DNA of 64,000 nt from Roseibium litorale (GTDB lineage: Bacteria; Pseudomonadota; Alphaproteobacteria; Rhizobiales; Stappiaceae). The stretch spans positions 206,426 through 270,425 of the forward strand of contig NZ_JACYXI010000007.1 of the NCBI RefSeq assembly GCF_014842915.1, written 5' to 3'. The notes below the pieces were generated by a model. That model was not told the DNA's origin. It saw only the letters and a program-made list of their open reading frames with translations, and did no database searches. A program made the translations under genes and the position numbers. Shown here one piece after another: positions 49,653-59,323 of this stretch (position 1 is its first letter; each line of letters opens with the position of its first letter).

Positions 49653-50929
49653 GCCCGGGTCTGCCCTTCCCCGTGCACGCGGTATTTGAAGCTGGTCAGC
49701 TGCTCGACACCGACAGGCCCGCGTGCATGCATGCGGCCCGTCGCAATACCGATCTCCGCGCCCATGCCGAATTCACCACCATCAGCGAACTGAGTCGACG
49801 CATTGTGCAGTACGATGGCGGAATCCACCTTCTGGAAGAAGGTTTCAGCCGCCGCTTCATCCTCGGTCAGAATGCAGTCGGTGTGGTTTGACCCATAGGC
49901 CGCGATATGCTCGATGGCTGCGTCGAGCGAAGGAACCACTTTCACAGCCAGAATCTTGTCCAAATACTCGGTCGACCAGTCCTCTTCGGAGGCAGGAACC
50001 GCAGCCGCGCAAATTTCTTGCACACGGGCATCCCCGCGCACTTCACAGCCAGCACCCCGAAGGGCCGTCATGATGGCCGGAAGCTGGGTCTCTGCAACAT
50101 CCTCATGAACCAGAAGCGTTTCGAGCGCCCCGCAGATGCCCGTGCGGCGCATCTTGGAGTTCAGGATCACGGCCAGAGCCTTCTCAGGATCGGCAGCCTT
50201 GTCGAGGAAGATATGCACCAGCCCTTCCAGATGCGCGAAGACAGGTACCCTGGCCTCGTCCTGCACACGGGCCACCAGGCTCTTGCCGCCCCGGGGCACG
50301 ATCACATCCAGATTGCCATCAAGGCCCTTCAGCATCTCACCAACCGCAGCACGGTCGGCAACAGGAACCATCTGGATGGCGTCTTCCGGAAGACCGGCGG
50401 CCTTCAGCCCCTTCTGGAGAGCCCCATGAATGGCCTTGTTGGAGTGAAGCGTGTCCGAACCGCCACGAAGGACCACCGCATTGCCTGCCTTCAGACAAAG
50501 AGCACCCGCATCCGCAGTCACATTCGGACGGCTTTCATAGATTACGCCGATGACGCCTAGCGGCGTACGCACCCGCTCGATCTTGAGGCCGTTCGGGCGG
50601 TCCCAGGCCGCAATGACGCCGCCGACCGGATCGGGGAGCTTGACGATTTCTTCCAGAGCGCGGGCAATGGCTTCGATCCGCTCAGCGGTCAGGGTGCCGC
50701 GGTCCAAGAAGGACGCAGTCTGGCCGTTAGCCTTCATGGCAGCGACATCCAGTTCGTTGCCCTTCAGGATCTCCGGCGTTGCGGCGCGGACAGCCTTTGC
50801 CATTTCGGCAAGGGCCTTGTTCTTGGCTTCGGTTGAGGCAATCGCAAGCTGCCGGCCTGCAGCCCGGGCGCGGCGCCCGATCTCTGCCATCACAGTCTTG
50901 ATATCGCTCGTCTCAACCTTGTCCAACAT
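49649..50929 (-). CDS. proA: Glutamate-5-semialdehyde dehydrogenase (gamma-glutamyl phosphate reductase)
   Basis: ProA reduces gamma-glutamyl phosphate to glutamate semialdehyde in proline synthesis. The 426-residue protein has the ALDH fold with [33 protein letters not shown], and [18 protein letters not shown] with the catalytic Cys, then [24 protein letters not shown] 50929 has AAGGG about 8 bases upstream; a GTG at 50938 is badly spaced. It follows proB by 88 bases. Confidence 0.95.
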   Translation of the reverse strand: MLDKVETSDIKTVMAEIGRRARAAGRQLAIASTEAKNKALAEMAKAVRAATPEILKGNELDVAAMKANGQTASFLDRGTLTAERIEAIARALEEIVKLPDPVGGVIAAWDRPNGLKIERVRTPLGVIGVIYESRPNVTADAGALCLKAGNAVVLRGGSDTLHSNKAIHGALQKGLKAAGLPEDAIQMVPVADRAAVGEMLKGLDGNLDVIVPRGGKSLVARVQDEARVPVFAHLEGLVHIFLDKAADPEKALAVILNSKMRRTGICGALETLLVHEDVAETQLPAIMTALRGAGCEVRGDARVQEICAAAVPASEEDWSTEYLDKILAVKVVPSLDAAIEHIAAYGSNHTDCILTEDEAAAETFFQKVDSAIVLHNASTQFADGGEFGMGAEIGIATGRMHARGPVGVEQLTSFKYRVHGEGQTRA

Positions 50930-51017
50930 CTCTTCCACCCTTCATGGCAAACTCTGCTGCCGTTTCATCCGCCGCCTTCCAGCGGTTTTCCGGTCAGTGT
51001 CCGCTTCCGCGCAACCC

Positions 51018-52157
51018 TCAGGCTCTGTCCGGCAGAATGCCGTCATCCAGAACCAGATCGTCGCGGTGGATCATCTCCGCACGACCAGGATAGCCGACGA
51101 TTGCCTCAATCTCCCGGCTGTTGCGCCCGGCGATCATCCGCGCCTCATCGTGATCATAGGCGACAAGCCCACGACCGATAGCGCGCCCGTCAGGCCCGGC
51201 CAGCCTAACCGCATCCCCGCGGCTGAAATCACCGCTGACATCCGTCACACCCGCAGGCAGAAGGCTCTTTCCAGACAAAAGCGCTTTGAGCGCTCCCGTA
51301 TCCAGTTTGATCTCACCGCGCGGAACCAGATGCCCGCCGATCCAGGCCTTGCGTGCGCTGGCGGGCGTTGCGACAGACGGGAACCACGTGCAGCGCGCGC
51401 CCTCTTCCAGGGCCTTCAACGGATGCAGCGTCTTGCCGGAGGTGATCACCATGGAGGTTCCCGCCGCCGTCGCGATCTTGGCTGCATCCACCTTGGTCTT
51501 CATGCCGCCGCGTGAAAGCTCCGATCCGGCACTTCCGGCCATAGCCTCGATCTCCGGTGTGATCCGGAGAATTTCCGGCAGGAAGACTGCATCCGGATTG
51601 GTCTGGGGCGGTGCGGTATACATGCCGTCGATATCGGACAAGAGCACCAGGCAATCGGCGCTGACCATGGTGGCGACGCGTGCCGCCAGCCGGTCATTGT
51701 CGCCATAGCGGATCTCTGATGTCGCGACCGTGTCATTCTCGTTGATGATCGGCACGGCGCCGAGCTTCAGCAAAGTGTTGATCGTCTCGCGCGCATTCAG
51801 ATAGCGGCGGCGCTGTTCCGTATCGCCCAGGGTCAGCAGGATCTGGCCAGCCTTGCGGCCATAACTGCCAAGAGCTTCGGCATAGGCCTTGGCCAGTTCG
51901 ATCTGACCGGCAGAAGCGGCCGCCTGGCTTTCCTCAAGCTTCAGCGGGCCGCTGGGCAAGCCGAGAATACCGCGGCCAAGCGCGATCGAGCCGGAGGAGA
52001 CGACCATCACCTCCGCTCCGCCTTCGGCAAGCGCCACAAGATCCGCGACCACGGCGTTCAGCCAGTCGCGCTTGAGCTGACCGCGCTCCACCAGAAGGGC
52101 AGAGCCGATCTTGACCACAATCCGGTTGTGGCCGGACAGACGATGACGCGATGCCAT
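51018..52157 (-). CDS. proB: Glutamate 5-kinase
   Basis: ProB phosphorylates glutamate, the first and feedback-controlled step of proline synthesis. The kinase domain has [58 protein letters not shown] and [18 protein letters not shown]; a C-terminal PUA domain (about 285-379) includes ILPDRA at the end. ATG 52157 overlaps the obgE stop by one base (TGATG) with GAGGAGGGG upstream; a GTG at 52169 lies too close to that site. Confidence 0.95.
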   Translation of the reverse strand: MASRHRLSGHNRIVVKIGSALLVERGQLKRDWLNAVVADLVALAEGGAEVMVVSSGSIALGRGILGLPSGPLKLEESQAAASAGQIELAKAYAEALGSYGRKAGQILLTLGDTEQRRRYLNARETINTLLKLGAVPIINENDTVATSEIRYGDNDRLAARVATMVSADCLVLLSDIDGMYTAPPQTNPDAVFLPEILRITPEIEAMAGSAGSELSRGGMKTKVDAAKIATAAGTSMVITSGKTLHPLKALEEGARCTWFPSVATPASARKAWIGGHLVPRGEIKLDTGALKALLSGKSLLPAGVTDVSGDFSRGDAVRLAGPDGRAIGRGLVAYDHDEARMIAGRNSREIEAIVGYPGRAEMIHRDDLVLDDGILPDRA

Positions 52158-53203
52158 CAGGGATGCCACCCCTCCTCGGGCTTGGACGGCACCTGATTGG
52201 CCTCGTCCTGCTTGTCTTTATCAATCGCTCTCAGGATCATCCGCAGGGCCCGGTCGACATTGAGACCGCTTGCGGAGGAGAGAATAAGAGGTTTCTGGCC
52301 GCAGGCAGCTTCCAGCGATGCGGAGCGCTCTTCGATCATCTCGTCGGTCAGCGCATCACACTTAGACAGAGCCACAATTTCCGGCTTGTCCGCCAGCCCG
52401 TTGCCATAGGCTTCCAGCTCACCGCGCACAACTTCATAAGCCTCTGCCGGATCTTCAACGCCAGAGCCATCCACCAGATGGAGCAGCACACGGGTGCGCT
52501 CCACGTGGCCTAGGAACCGGTCGCCGAGACCCGTGCCTTCATGAGCGCCTTCGATCAGGCCCGGAATATCCGCAATCGCAAAGCTGCGCGTGTCGATCTG
52601 CACGATGCCGAGGTTCGGATGGAGAGTGGTGAAGGGATAGTCGGCGATCTTCGGCTTGGCCGCAGAAACGGCCGCCAGGAACGTGGACTTGCCTGCATTG
52701 GGCAACCCGACGAGACCTGCGTCCGCAATCAGCTTCAACCGCAGCCAGATCCACTTTTCCTGTCCCTCAAGGCCTGGATTGGCCCGGCGCGGCGCCTGGT
52801 TGACCGAGGATTTGAAGTGAGCATTCCCAAAACCGCCGTTGCCGCCCTTGAGCAGCAGGACCTTCTGACCGACTTCGGTCAGATCCGCGATCAGCGTTTC
52901 GTTGTCTTCTTCCAGGATCTGGGTTCCGACCGGCACTTTCAGGGTCACATCCTCCCCGTTAGCGCCCGCACGGTTCTTGCCCATGCCGTGGATGCCGGTG
53001 CTTGCCTTGAAGTGCTGCTGATAGCGGTAATCGATCAGAGTGTTCAATCCATCGACGCACTCAACCCAGACGTCACCGCCCCGGCCGCCATCGCCGCCGT
53101 CGGGTCCGCCATATTCGATGAATTTCTCGCGCCGGAAGGACACGCTGCCAGCGCCGCCATTGCCGGAGCGCACATAGATCTTGGCCTGATCAAGGAATTT
53201 CAT
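52157..53203 (-). CDS. obgE: GTPase Obg/CgtA
   Basis: ObgE is an essential GTPase in 50S maturation and stress control. The N-terminal glycine-rich Obg fold includes [28 protein letters not shown]; the G domain has G1 [12 protein letters not shown]3 [12 protein letters not shown] and G4 SKCD; a short Asp/Glu/Lys-rich tail ends the protein (348 residues). It follows rpmA but three GNAT genes are placed between, an unusual insertion into the rplU-rpmA-obg arrangement. Confidence 0.96.
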   Translation of the reverse strand: MKFLDQAKIYVRSGNGGAGSVSFRREKFIEYGGPDGGDGGRGGDVWVECVDGLNTLIDYRYQQHFKASTGIHGMGKNRAGANGEDVTLKVPVGTQILEEDNETLIADLTEVGQKVLLLKGGNGGFGNAHFKSSVNQAPRRANPGLEGQEKWIWLRLKLIADAGLVGLPNAGKSTFLAAVSAAKPKIADYPFTTLHPNLGIVQIDTRSFAIADIPGLIEGAHEGTGLGDRFLGHVERTRVLLHLVDGSGVEDPAEAYEVVRGELEAYGNGLADKPEIVALSKCDALTDEMIEERSASLEAACGQKPLILSSASGLNVDRALRMILRAIDKDKQDEANQVPSKPEEGWHP

Positions 53204-53231
53204 TTTCTTGTCTTTCCGTCCGTTCCGTTCG

Positions 53232-53774
53232 TCAGACCGATACCGTCTTCAAAAAAGTGTCTCGTGTCAGCACTAGGCTTGTTGCAGGCAGATCTTCCGC
53301 GCCCCGCGCCAGACTTTGCGACACAGTGTCCCGCTCATCGGAAAAACCAAGTTTGCGCATGACATTCAAGGACGCAGCATTCTCATTAAATGCCCGTCCG
53401 GCGATTTCCGTCACCTGCGTCGTACCGAAAAGCCATGACAGAACTGACCGGCACGCCTCGCTCATATATCCCTTGCCCCAATAGGCACGGCCCAGCCAAT
53501 AGCCTAAAACAGGGGCCGCGGGCAACTTTCCTAGCGATACCACTCCAATCACGCCCTCGCCCGCGTCGATCGCAAAAGCAACCGGAGCATTCCCGGCCTC
53601 CTCATTCACCCTTGCCAACCACTCTTGTCCATCTGCCAGAGTGTAAGGATAGGGCACCACCGAAAGCATCTTCGACACCTCATAATCGCCGATGAGCTCG
53701 ACAAGCCGGGGCAAATCCGCCTCGATCTGAGGCCGCAGGATCAAGCGGTCCGTCTTCAACACTGGCAAAGTCAT
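53232..53774 (-). CDS. GNAT N-acetyltransferase (RimJ-like), copy 1
   Basis: A 180-residue acetyltransferase. [17 protein letters not shown] is the RimJ/RimL-type start; [17 protein letters not shown] carries the acetyl-CoA loop (Q/RxxGxG/A variant WGKGYM), and [19 protein letters not shown] is the conserved C-terminal strand. Substrate is unknown; protein or antibiotic N-termini are possible. It overlaps the second GNAT gene (ATGA) and is third in a GNAT trio. Confidence 0.87.
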   Translation of the reverse strand: MTLPVLKTDRLILRPQIEADLPRLVELIGDYEVSKMLSVVPYPYTLADGQEWLARVNEEAGNAPVAFAIDAGEGVIGVVSLGKLPAAPVLGYWLGRAYWGKGYMSEACRSVLSWLFGTTQVTEIAGRAFNENAASLNVMRKLGFSDERDTVSQSLARGAEDLPATSLVLTRDTFLKTVSV

Positions 53775-54337
53775 GCCGCAACCTTCCCAGCCTCATAAGC
53801 CGCCCGGTCCAGCCGCACCACGATACTGGTGACCTTACGGTCCAGTGGCTTCGAAAACCGCACATCCTTGCCTGCGGGCGTGAACCCGTGCTTGCGCAGC
53901 AGGGCCCGCGAGGCGGAATTGTCCTCATAGGCACGCGCCGCTATGGCCGGGCAATCGCGGGTCCGGAACGCCCAATCCAGCACAGCTTCAAGCGCCTCGG
54001 ACGCATACCCGAAACCATGGAATGCCCGCCCGATCCAGTAACCGACGGACGGGCACCCCGCCTGCTCTCCATCTAGATCGCCAGGCGCAGCCAGCTCGAT
54101 GGCACCGATGAAAACACCACCAAGGGTTATGGCAAAGGCCGCGGATCCCGCCGGAGAGCCGGACAGAACCTTTTCGACATAGGCCTCCGCCTCGCCTTCT
54201 TCATAGGGCCAGGACGGACCGGTGAGCCACCGGACGATCTCGAAATCCCGGTTGCCAAGCGCCGCGATGCTTTCCGCGTCGCTTCGCTCAAATGGGCGCA
54301 AAACCAATCGTCGCGTCATCAAGCTGGGCTGAGCCAT
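53771..54337 (-). CDS. GNAT N-acetyltransferase (RimJ-like), copy 2
   Basis: A 188-residue acetyltransferase: TRRLVLRPFERSDAESIAAL, GYWIGRAFHGFGYASEAL (CoA loop HGFGYA), and ARAYEDNSASRALLRKHGF. ATG 54337 overlaps the stop of copy 3 by one base; a longer in-frame stretch up to 54631 lies inside copy 3 and is not used. It is related to copies 1 and 3 but clearly diverged, so any duplication is old. Confidence 0.86.
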   Translation of the reverse strand: MAQPSLMTRRLVLRPFERSDAESIAALGNRDFEIVRWLTGPSWPYEEGEAEAYVEKVLSGSPAGSAAFAITLGGVFIGAIELAAPGDLDGEQAGCPSVGYWIGRAFHGFGYASEALEAVLDWAFRTRDCPAIAARAYEDNSASRALLRKHGFTPAGKDVRFSKPLDRKVTSIVVRLDRAAYEAGKVAA

Positions 54338-54945
54338 CACGACCTCCCCCACTGCTTCAGCGAAGACCAGACAGTCCGGTCCAGCAGGTACCGTTCGATC
54401 GGAACCGAACCGCCGGCACCGATGGAGCGGATCATGGACTGATCCCGGTACTGGAAACCGGACTTGATCAGCACCCTGCGCGAGGCTGGGTTGGTGACCC
54501 GGCAAGCCGCGGTCAACTCCCGCATCGTACCATAGGTGAAGGCGTGGTCGACCAGCGCATGCACTGCTTCCGTCGCCAGGCCATTGCCCCAGAAGGGTTC
54601 GCCCAGCCAGTACCCAACGTGAACCGGGCACTCCGGTTCGACCGTTGCATAACGGGCGACACCGATGAGCCGGCCGGTCGACTTCATCCGGATGGCAAAG
54701 GTCGCGTTGTTGCCCCGGGCAGCTTCCGCCCGCGCAATCAAGGCCTTGGCATCGTTAAGAGAAAACGGATGCGGCATGGTCGAGAGATTTGCCGCAATGT
54801 GACGGTTGTTGGCGAGAAATACGATGTCGGCCAGATCGTCCGTACGCGGCACATCCAGCCGGATCCGGAGGCTTTCCTGCGGCAGGGGGGCCGCACCACG
54901 ACAACTCTCGTCTAAGAAACTCTCACTTTCGACAACCATGTTCAT
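54337..54945 (-). CDS. GNAT N-acetyltransferase (RimJ-like), copy 3
   Basis: A 202-residue acetyltransferase with a 25-residue N-terminal extension before LRIRLDVPRTDDLADIVFLA. It shows VGYWLGEPFWGNGLATEAVHAL with CoA loop WGNGLA, and ACRVTNPASRRVLIKSGF. First of the three GNATs downstream of rpmA, from which it is separated by a strong terminator. Confidence 0.86.
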   Translation of the reverse strand: MNMVVESESFLDESCRGAAPLPQESLRIRLDVPRTDDLADIVFLANNRHIAANLSTMPHPFSLNDAKALIARAEAARGNNATFAIRMKSTGRLIGVARYATVEPECPVHVGYWLGEPFWGNGLATEAVHALVDHAFTYGTMRELTAACRVTNPASRRVLIKSGFQYRDQSMIRSIGAGGSVPIERYLLDRTVWSSLKQWGRS

Positions 54946-54954
54946 GCTCCAGTC

Positions 54955-54992
54955 AAGAAAAAAGAAAAGGGGAGATGGCGACCCATCTCCCC
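54955..54992 (-). terminator. Terminator after rpmA
   Basis: GGGGAGATGG (54969-54978) and CCATCTCCCC (54983-54992) pair around CGAC. On the minus strand the stem is followed by TTTTCTTTTTTC, a strong U tract. It separates rplU-rpmA from the GNAT/obgE genes. Confidence 0.92.
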
Positions 54993-55069
54993 TGTCATTT
55001 TCTTGACCGGTTCATCCACGTGAACCGCCGGGGCTATGGGGCGCCGGCGGTTTGGATGACACGTCGGCT

Positions 55070-55339
55070 TTACTCCGCTGCTTCCGCTACCGGAAGCACG
55101 TTGATGAAAGTTCGGTTGTTGGCTTTGGCCTGGAACTCTACCTTGCCTTCGACGGTTGCGAAGATGGTGTGGTCCTTGCCCATGCCAACGCCCGTGCCTG
55201 GATGCCAGGTGGTGCCGCGCTGACGCGCAATGATGTTGCCCGGAATCACGGCTTCGCCGCCGAACTTCTTGATGCCGAGACGGCGGCCCGCGGAATCGCG
55301 GCCGTTACGCGACGAACCGCCTGCTTTTTTATGTGCCAT
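55070..55339 (-). CDS. rpmA: 50S ribosomal protein L27
   Basis: An 89-residue L27: [28 protein letters not shown] then [28 protein letters not shown], the canonical family sequence near the peptidyl-transferase centre. It follows rplU by 49 bases. Confidence 0.98.
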   Translation of the reverse strand: MAHKKAGGSSRNGRDSAGRRLGIKKFGGEAVIPGNIIARQRGTTWHPGTGVGMGKDHTIFATVEGKVEFQAKANNRTFINVLPVAEAAE

Positions 55340-55388
55340 GACGAAACTCCTCGTCTTTGCTGTTCAGTTGAGACCCAAGTGGCGGCGG

Positions 55389-55769
55389 TTATTCGCCAGC
55401 AGCTTCTTCGGTCTGTGCCTTCTTCGTTGCGCGCTTCTTGGCAGCCGGCTTTGCGCCTGCAGCCAGGATGTCGGTGATCTTCACAAGCGTGTAGGCCTGA
55501 CGATGACCGTTGCGGCGGCGCGAGTTCTGGCGGCGGCGCTTCTTGAAAATGATGATCTTGCGGGTACGGGCCTGGTCGACAACTTCTGCAGTCACAGAAG
55601 CGCCTTCAACAAGCGGTGCACCAACAGTGGTGTCTGCGCCTTCGCCGATCATGAGCACTTCATCAAACGTGATGGTGCTGCCTGCTTCGGCATCCAGCTT
55701 TTCGACCTTCAGGAGGTCATTTGCGGCGACGGTGTACTGCTTACCGCCGGTCTTGATCACTGCGAACAT
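55389..55769 (-). CDS. rplU: 50S ribosomal protein L21
   Basis: A 126-residue L21: [33 protein letters not shown], and [27 protein letters not shown], then a Lys/Ala-rich C-terminal tail common in alphaproteobacteria. ATG 55769 is the family start; an extension to 55817 would add unconserved residues. Confidence 0.98.
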   Translation of the reverse strand: MFAVIKTGGKQYTVAANDLLKVEKLDAEAGSTITFDEVLMIGEGADTTVGAPLVEGASVTAEVVDQARTRKIIIFKKRRRQNSRRRNGHRQAYTLVKITDILAAGAKPAAKKRATKKAQTEEAAGE

Positions 55770-56292
55770 GTCTCGCACGTCCTTCTTTTCGTTCTTCACC
55801 ACGCTGTGCCGCTGCATTCATGCAGTCATGCCAGCGCTGTTCCAGCTGCCGATCGGCGCCCGCAAACCGTTGATACGGAAAGTGGATCTTTGCGGCGGAA
55901 GATCTTGAACCCGGTTGAAACCGGAGATCTGCCCGTCAGGCCTTGGACAGGAAGAAAGGGCAGACTCAGGGTCGATCCTGCCTTTTCAAGCTCGCGCAAT
56001 ATAGACAAGGAACCGGGCGAGTCAACGCGTAACCGCAGCTGAAATGCGGGTTTCTTGTCCCTTTTTGAGGGGCAATTGCCCGAACCGGCGCTTCCCCGCC
56101 TCCCGGCAGCCTGCTCCCAACCCGCAGGAGTGCGGTTTCCGGCTGATCAGAAGCCCTTGATTCCAGGCTTTTCCCCCGGCTTTATGGCGGCTCACAAAAA
56201 AACGGCAGAAACAGCAAAGCTGCCTCTTGCGGGTACCCTGCACCTTGTCTATGTTCCGCGCCACTTGAGACCCGTTTGTCGACAAGTACCGC
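55770..56292. promoter_or_regulatory. rplU leader / intergenic region (523 bases) before tRNA-Ser
   Basis: No gene is evident. On the minus strand TCTGCCC/GGGCAGA (55928-55934 and 55958-55964) could form an rplU leader hairpin. Promoters for rplU-rpmA (minus) and tRNA-Ser (plus) must lie here. Plus-strand frames overlapping it are shadows of rplU. Confidence 0.4.
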
Positions 56293-56382
56293 GGAGAGGT
56301 GCCGGAGTGGTTGAACGGGGCGGTCTCGAAAACCGTTGAGCGCGCAAGCGTTCCGAGGGTTCGAATCCCTCTCTCTCCGCCA
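56293..56382 (+). tRNA. tRNA-Ser(CGA)
   Basis: A 90-base class II tRNA: GGAGAGGTGCCGGAGTGGTT at the 5' end, anticodon loop CTCGAAA on a GCGGT/ACCGT stem (anticodon CGA, codon UCG), a long variable arm, T arm GGTTCGAATCC, and encoded CCA. Confidence 0.96.
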
Positions 56383-56577
56383 TTTTCTATCATTTCCCTA
56401 TTTTTTGCGTGCCCGCTGTCCGAATGCCGTGTCGTGACCGGCCGGTTTCTTGGAAAGCTCCTTTATGCTGCCGCATGGCCTGCCCTGAAGATTGGTCAGA
56501 TGGCACCCGGCGTCCTTTCGGTTCCGTGGCCAAAATGATAACTGCGATCAAGGCAGACACTTCCGGCGGCGCAGGCA

Positions 56578-57333
56578 ATGAAATTCGAGAAATTCTTCAT
56601 CCCCTCAGCTGAGCCTGGTGCTCGATTGGAGATCGTTGCCGCGAAGCCCGCTTGCGAAGGTCCGTTTCCGACCATTGTCTTCAACCATGGTTCGACCGGT
56701 AGGGGGCAGAATAAATCCCTTTACTCACGAACAGTGGCTCCTGCGGTTGTCGCAACCTACTTCGTCGAGCGGGGCTGGATGGCCCTGTTCCCCCAACGGC
56801 GGGGCAGAGGAAAATCCGGCGGAGCATATGGCGAGGGTCTTAGCCCTGATGGCTCCGGCTATTCCTGCGACCCGAAGATCGCAATTGCCGGTTTCGAGCG
56901 GGCCGTTGAAGACATTGAGGCCGTAGCCGGCCATCTGCGTGACCGGTCTGACGTAGACCTGGAAAAACTCGTCATCGGCGGCGTCTCACGCGGAGGTATT
57001 CTGGCCATCGCTTATGCCGGAATGCGGCCAAAGACCTTCTGCGGTTCCATCAACTTCAACGGGGGATGGCTGGGGAGAGGCTGTCCGTCACATGAACGGG
57101 TCAACCCGCTGCTTTTCGAGCGCGGAGCATCAGCAGACGTTCCCAGCCTCTGGCTGCATGGCAAGTCCGACCAATACTACAGCCTTGCGCATTGCAGGGG
57201 GAACTTCGACAGGTTCCAGACCGCAGGTGGACAGGGACAGTTTGTGGCCGCCGCCATGGGCCATGCCTTGATGTTCAAGCCGGCGCTTTGGGCCGGGCAC
57301 GTCGACCAGTACCTAAAAGATATGACCGGCTGA
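56578..57333 (+). CDS. Alpha/beta hydrolase, dienelactone-hydrolase/acyl-peptidase-like
   Basis: A 251-residue hydrolase without signal peptide. TIVFNHGSTGRGQNKS is the oxyanion-side loop, VIGGVSRGGILAIAYAG holds the nucleophile Ser (GVSRGG), LWLHGKSDQYYSL the Asp, and AMGHALMFKP the His. WMALFPQRRGRGKSGGAYGEG is a prolyl-oligopeptidase-like loop. Substrate unknown; it stands alone between tRNA-Ser and the M55 peptidase. Confidence 0.82.
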   Translation: MKFEKFFIPSAEPGARLEIVAAKPACEGPFPTIVFNHGSTGRGQNKSLYSRTVAPAVVATYFVERGWMALFPQRRGRGKSGGAYGEGLSPDGSGYSCDPKIAIAGFERAVEDIEAVAGHLRDRSDVDLEKLVIGGVSRGGILAIAYAGMRPKTFCGSINFNGGWLGRGCPSHERVNPLLFERGASADVPSLWLHGKSDQYYSLAHCRGNFDRFQTAGGQGQFVAAAMGHALMFKPALWAGHVDQYLKDMTG

Positions 57334-57489
57334 GGCGCGTTGACCTGGTGATAGCCAGCGCGCATGACCGATAGAAAAACAGCATTGAAAATGCTTCCCT
57401 TTCCGGCTGGTTTGGCCGTCCACCCTATTGTTGGGAAAGGACGCGCTGATATCATCGGAAGCTGAAAAACCAGCTTTACGGACAAGAGC

Positions 57490-58311
57490 ATGAAGATTTT
57501 CATATCCGTCGATATCGAAGGCGTTGCGGGCGTCATGGAAGGCCTTCAGGGCAAGCGCGGCAACCCGGAATATGAGGTTGCCCGGCGGCTGATGACCGGG
57601 GAAGCCAACGCCGCCATCCGCGGTGCCTTTGCGGGCGGAGCCACAAGCGTTACCGTTGCAGACTCCCATGGTCCCATGCGCAACATCATCGCAGAGGATC
57701 TAGATCCCCGTGCCCGCCTGGTTGCCGGAAAACCCCGCCCCCTGACCATGACCGACGGGCTTACGGAGGAGTATGCGGGAACGGTTCTGATCGGCTATCA
57801 CGCTGCCGCGGATAATTACGGCACACTGTCCCACACGATCAGTGGCCTTGCCTTCCGGCGCATCGAAATGAACGGCCTTCTTACGGGTGAACCCACTCTG
57901 TTCGCCGGCTATGCGGCGTCCATCGGTGTGCCCTTGCTCGCGGTCAGCGGCGATGACCGGCTGGCAGGCGAAATCGAACAACAGTTTCCCTCCGCACGGC
58001 GCATCACCGTCAAGCGGGCCATTGGGGCAAGCGCGACCGACAGCCTGTCTCCGGCAGAGTCCCGCAAGCTGATCGAGGCGGAGGTGAAGGCCGCCGTCGC
58101 CAACGCCAAAAGCGCACCGGTCGAAGCCCCCTGCTCCGCGCCGTTTTCCATGCGGGTGCAGTTCCACCACCAGATCCAGACGGACGCAGTTTCCTTCCTG
58201 CCCTTCGTCACCCGCACCGGCCCGCGCGAAATCACCTTCCCCGCGGCAACGAATGGCGAAGCCATCGGCTGCCTGGCCGCAATGGCCCTGATCGCAGGCG
58301 CCGTGCTCTGA
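57490..58311 (+). CDS. M55 D-aminopeptidase (DppA-type)
   Basis: A 273-residue zinc aminopeptidase releasing D-amino acids from D-Ala-type peptides in the cytosol. Zinc-site motifs are ISVDIEGVAG (Asp8, Glu10), VTVADSHGPMRN (His60), IGYHAAA (His104) and RIEMNGLLTGE (Glu133). In Bacillus the M55 peptidase sits in the dpp operon; here it faces a dipeptide ABC transporter operon across a shared terminator, suggesting use or recycling of D-peptides from peptidoglycan. Confidence 0.9.
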   Translation: MKIFISVDIEGVAGVMEGLQGKRGNPEYEVARRLMTGEANAAIRGAFAGGATSVTVADSHGPMRNIIAEDLDPRARLVAGKPRPLTMTDGLTEEYAGTVLIGYHAAADNYGTLSHTISGLAFRRIEMNGLLTGEPTLFAGYAASIGVPLLAVSGDDRLAGEIEQQFPSARRITVKRAIGASATDSLSPAESRKLIEAEVKAAVANAKSAPVEAPCSAPFSMRVQFHHQIQTDAVSFLPFVTRTGPREITFPAATNGEAIGCLAAMALIAGAVL

Positions 58312-58336
58312 GCCTTTCGCACAGACCAAAAAAACA

Positions 58337-58376
58337 GGGCCATTGACGGCCGCCTCCGGCGCTTCGTCAATGGCCC
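58337..58376. terminator. Bidirectional terminator between M55 peptidase and dppC-like gene
   Basis: GGGCCATTGACG (58337-58348) and CGTCAATGGCCC (58365-58376) pair perfectly; a nested CCGCC/GGCG stem lies in the loop. It stands between convergent genes. Confidence 0.85.
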
Positions 58377-58414
58377 GTCATTTTCCAGCGGCGTGCGGAG
58401 ACGCCAAGGCTCGA

Positions 58415-59311
58415 TCAGGTATCGTTCAACTTGGGATCGAGCGCATCGCGCAATCCATCCCCCAGAATGTTGAAGCACAATACGGTGAGGAAGATGGCAA
58501 GACCGGGAAAGAAGGTCAGATGCCAGGCTCCCGCCAGCAGATATTCCCGCCCTGCCGACAGCATCGCGCCCCACTCCGCCGTGGAGGGATCAACGCCCAG
58601 CCCCATGAAGCTCAGGCTGGCCGCCGTCAGGATCGACGAGCCGATGCGCATGGTGAAATACACGATGACGCTGCCCATGGTGCCCGGCAGGATATGGCGG
58701 AACATGATGATCCGGTCGGAAGCCCCGGCTGCCCGCGCAGCTTCCACATAGGTGCTCTGCTTCAGCGACAGCGTTCCCCCGCGCACGATCCGGGCAAAAG
58801 CCGGCACCGAGAAGGTGGCCACGGCGATGATCACATTTTCCAGGCCAGGCCCAAGAATGGCAATGATGCCTATGGCCAGAAGAATGCCCGGAAAGGCGAA
58901 GAGCACGTCCGAAATGCGCATGATCACCGCGTCGACCCAGCCGCCGTAATAGCCGGCGAAAAGGCCAAGAACCACGCCGATGATGGCACCGGCGGAAACG
59001 GAGACGAAGCCGATATAAAGTGAAAGCTTCGCGCCGAAGAGAAGGCGGGCGAGAATATCGCGTCCGAATTCATCGGTACCGGCCCAGTGCAGAAGGCTCG
59101 ACCCCATCAGGGTGTTTTCATAGTCATACGTATCGGGGCCAAAAGGCAGGTACAGCGGTGCGGCAAAGGCCGCCAGCAGCATCAAGGCCGGGATCGCGGC
59201 GGCCACGAGCGCGAGTTTCTCCCGCGACATGCGGCGCCAGAATTCCCCAAGAGGCGTCTTGAACTTGGGCTTGTCTGCAACAGCGGCAGCGGTTTCAATG
59301 GATTGGGTCAT
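58415..59311 (-). CDS. Dipeptide ABC transporter permease DppC-like
   Basis: A 298-residue inner-membrane permease with about six membrane segments. WAGTDEFGRDILARLLFGAKLSL is the DppC/OppC signature; EAARAAGASDRIIMFRHILPG is the EAA loop that contacts the ATPase. ATG 59311 is preferred to a TTG six bases upstream. Last gene of the operon read from 63749. Confidence 0.92.
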   Translation of the reverse strand: MTQSIETAAAVADKPKFKTPLGEFWRRMSREKLALVAAAIPALMLLAAFAAPLYLPFGPDTYDYENTLMGSSLLHWAGTDEFGRDILARLLFGAKLSLYIGFVSVSAGAIIGVVLGLFAGYYGGWVDAVIMRISDVLFAFPGILLAIGIIAILGPGLENVIIAVATFSVPAFARIVRGGTLSLKQSTYVEAARAAGASDRIIMFRHILPGTMGSVIVYFTMRIGSSILTAASLSFMGLGVDPSTAEWGAMLSAGREYLLAGAWHLTFFPGLAIFLTVLCFNILGDGLRDALDPKLNDT

Positions 59312-59323
59312 CTTCAACCGGCC

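Noticed and set aside
55230..56042. Plus-strand frame across rplU
   Set aside because: Antisense to rplU and part of rpmA; no family resemblance.
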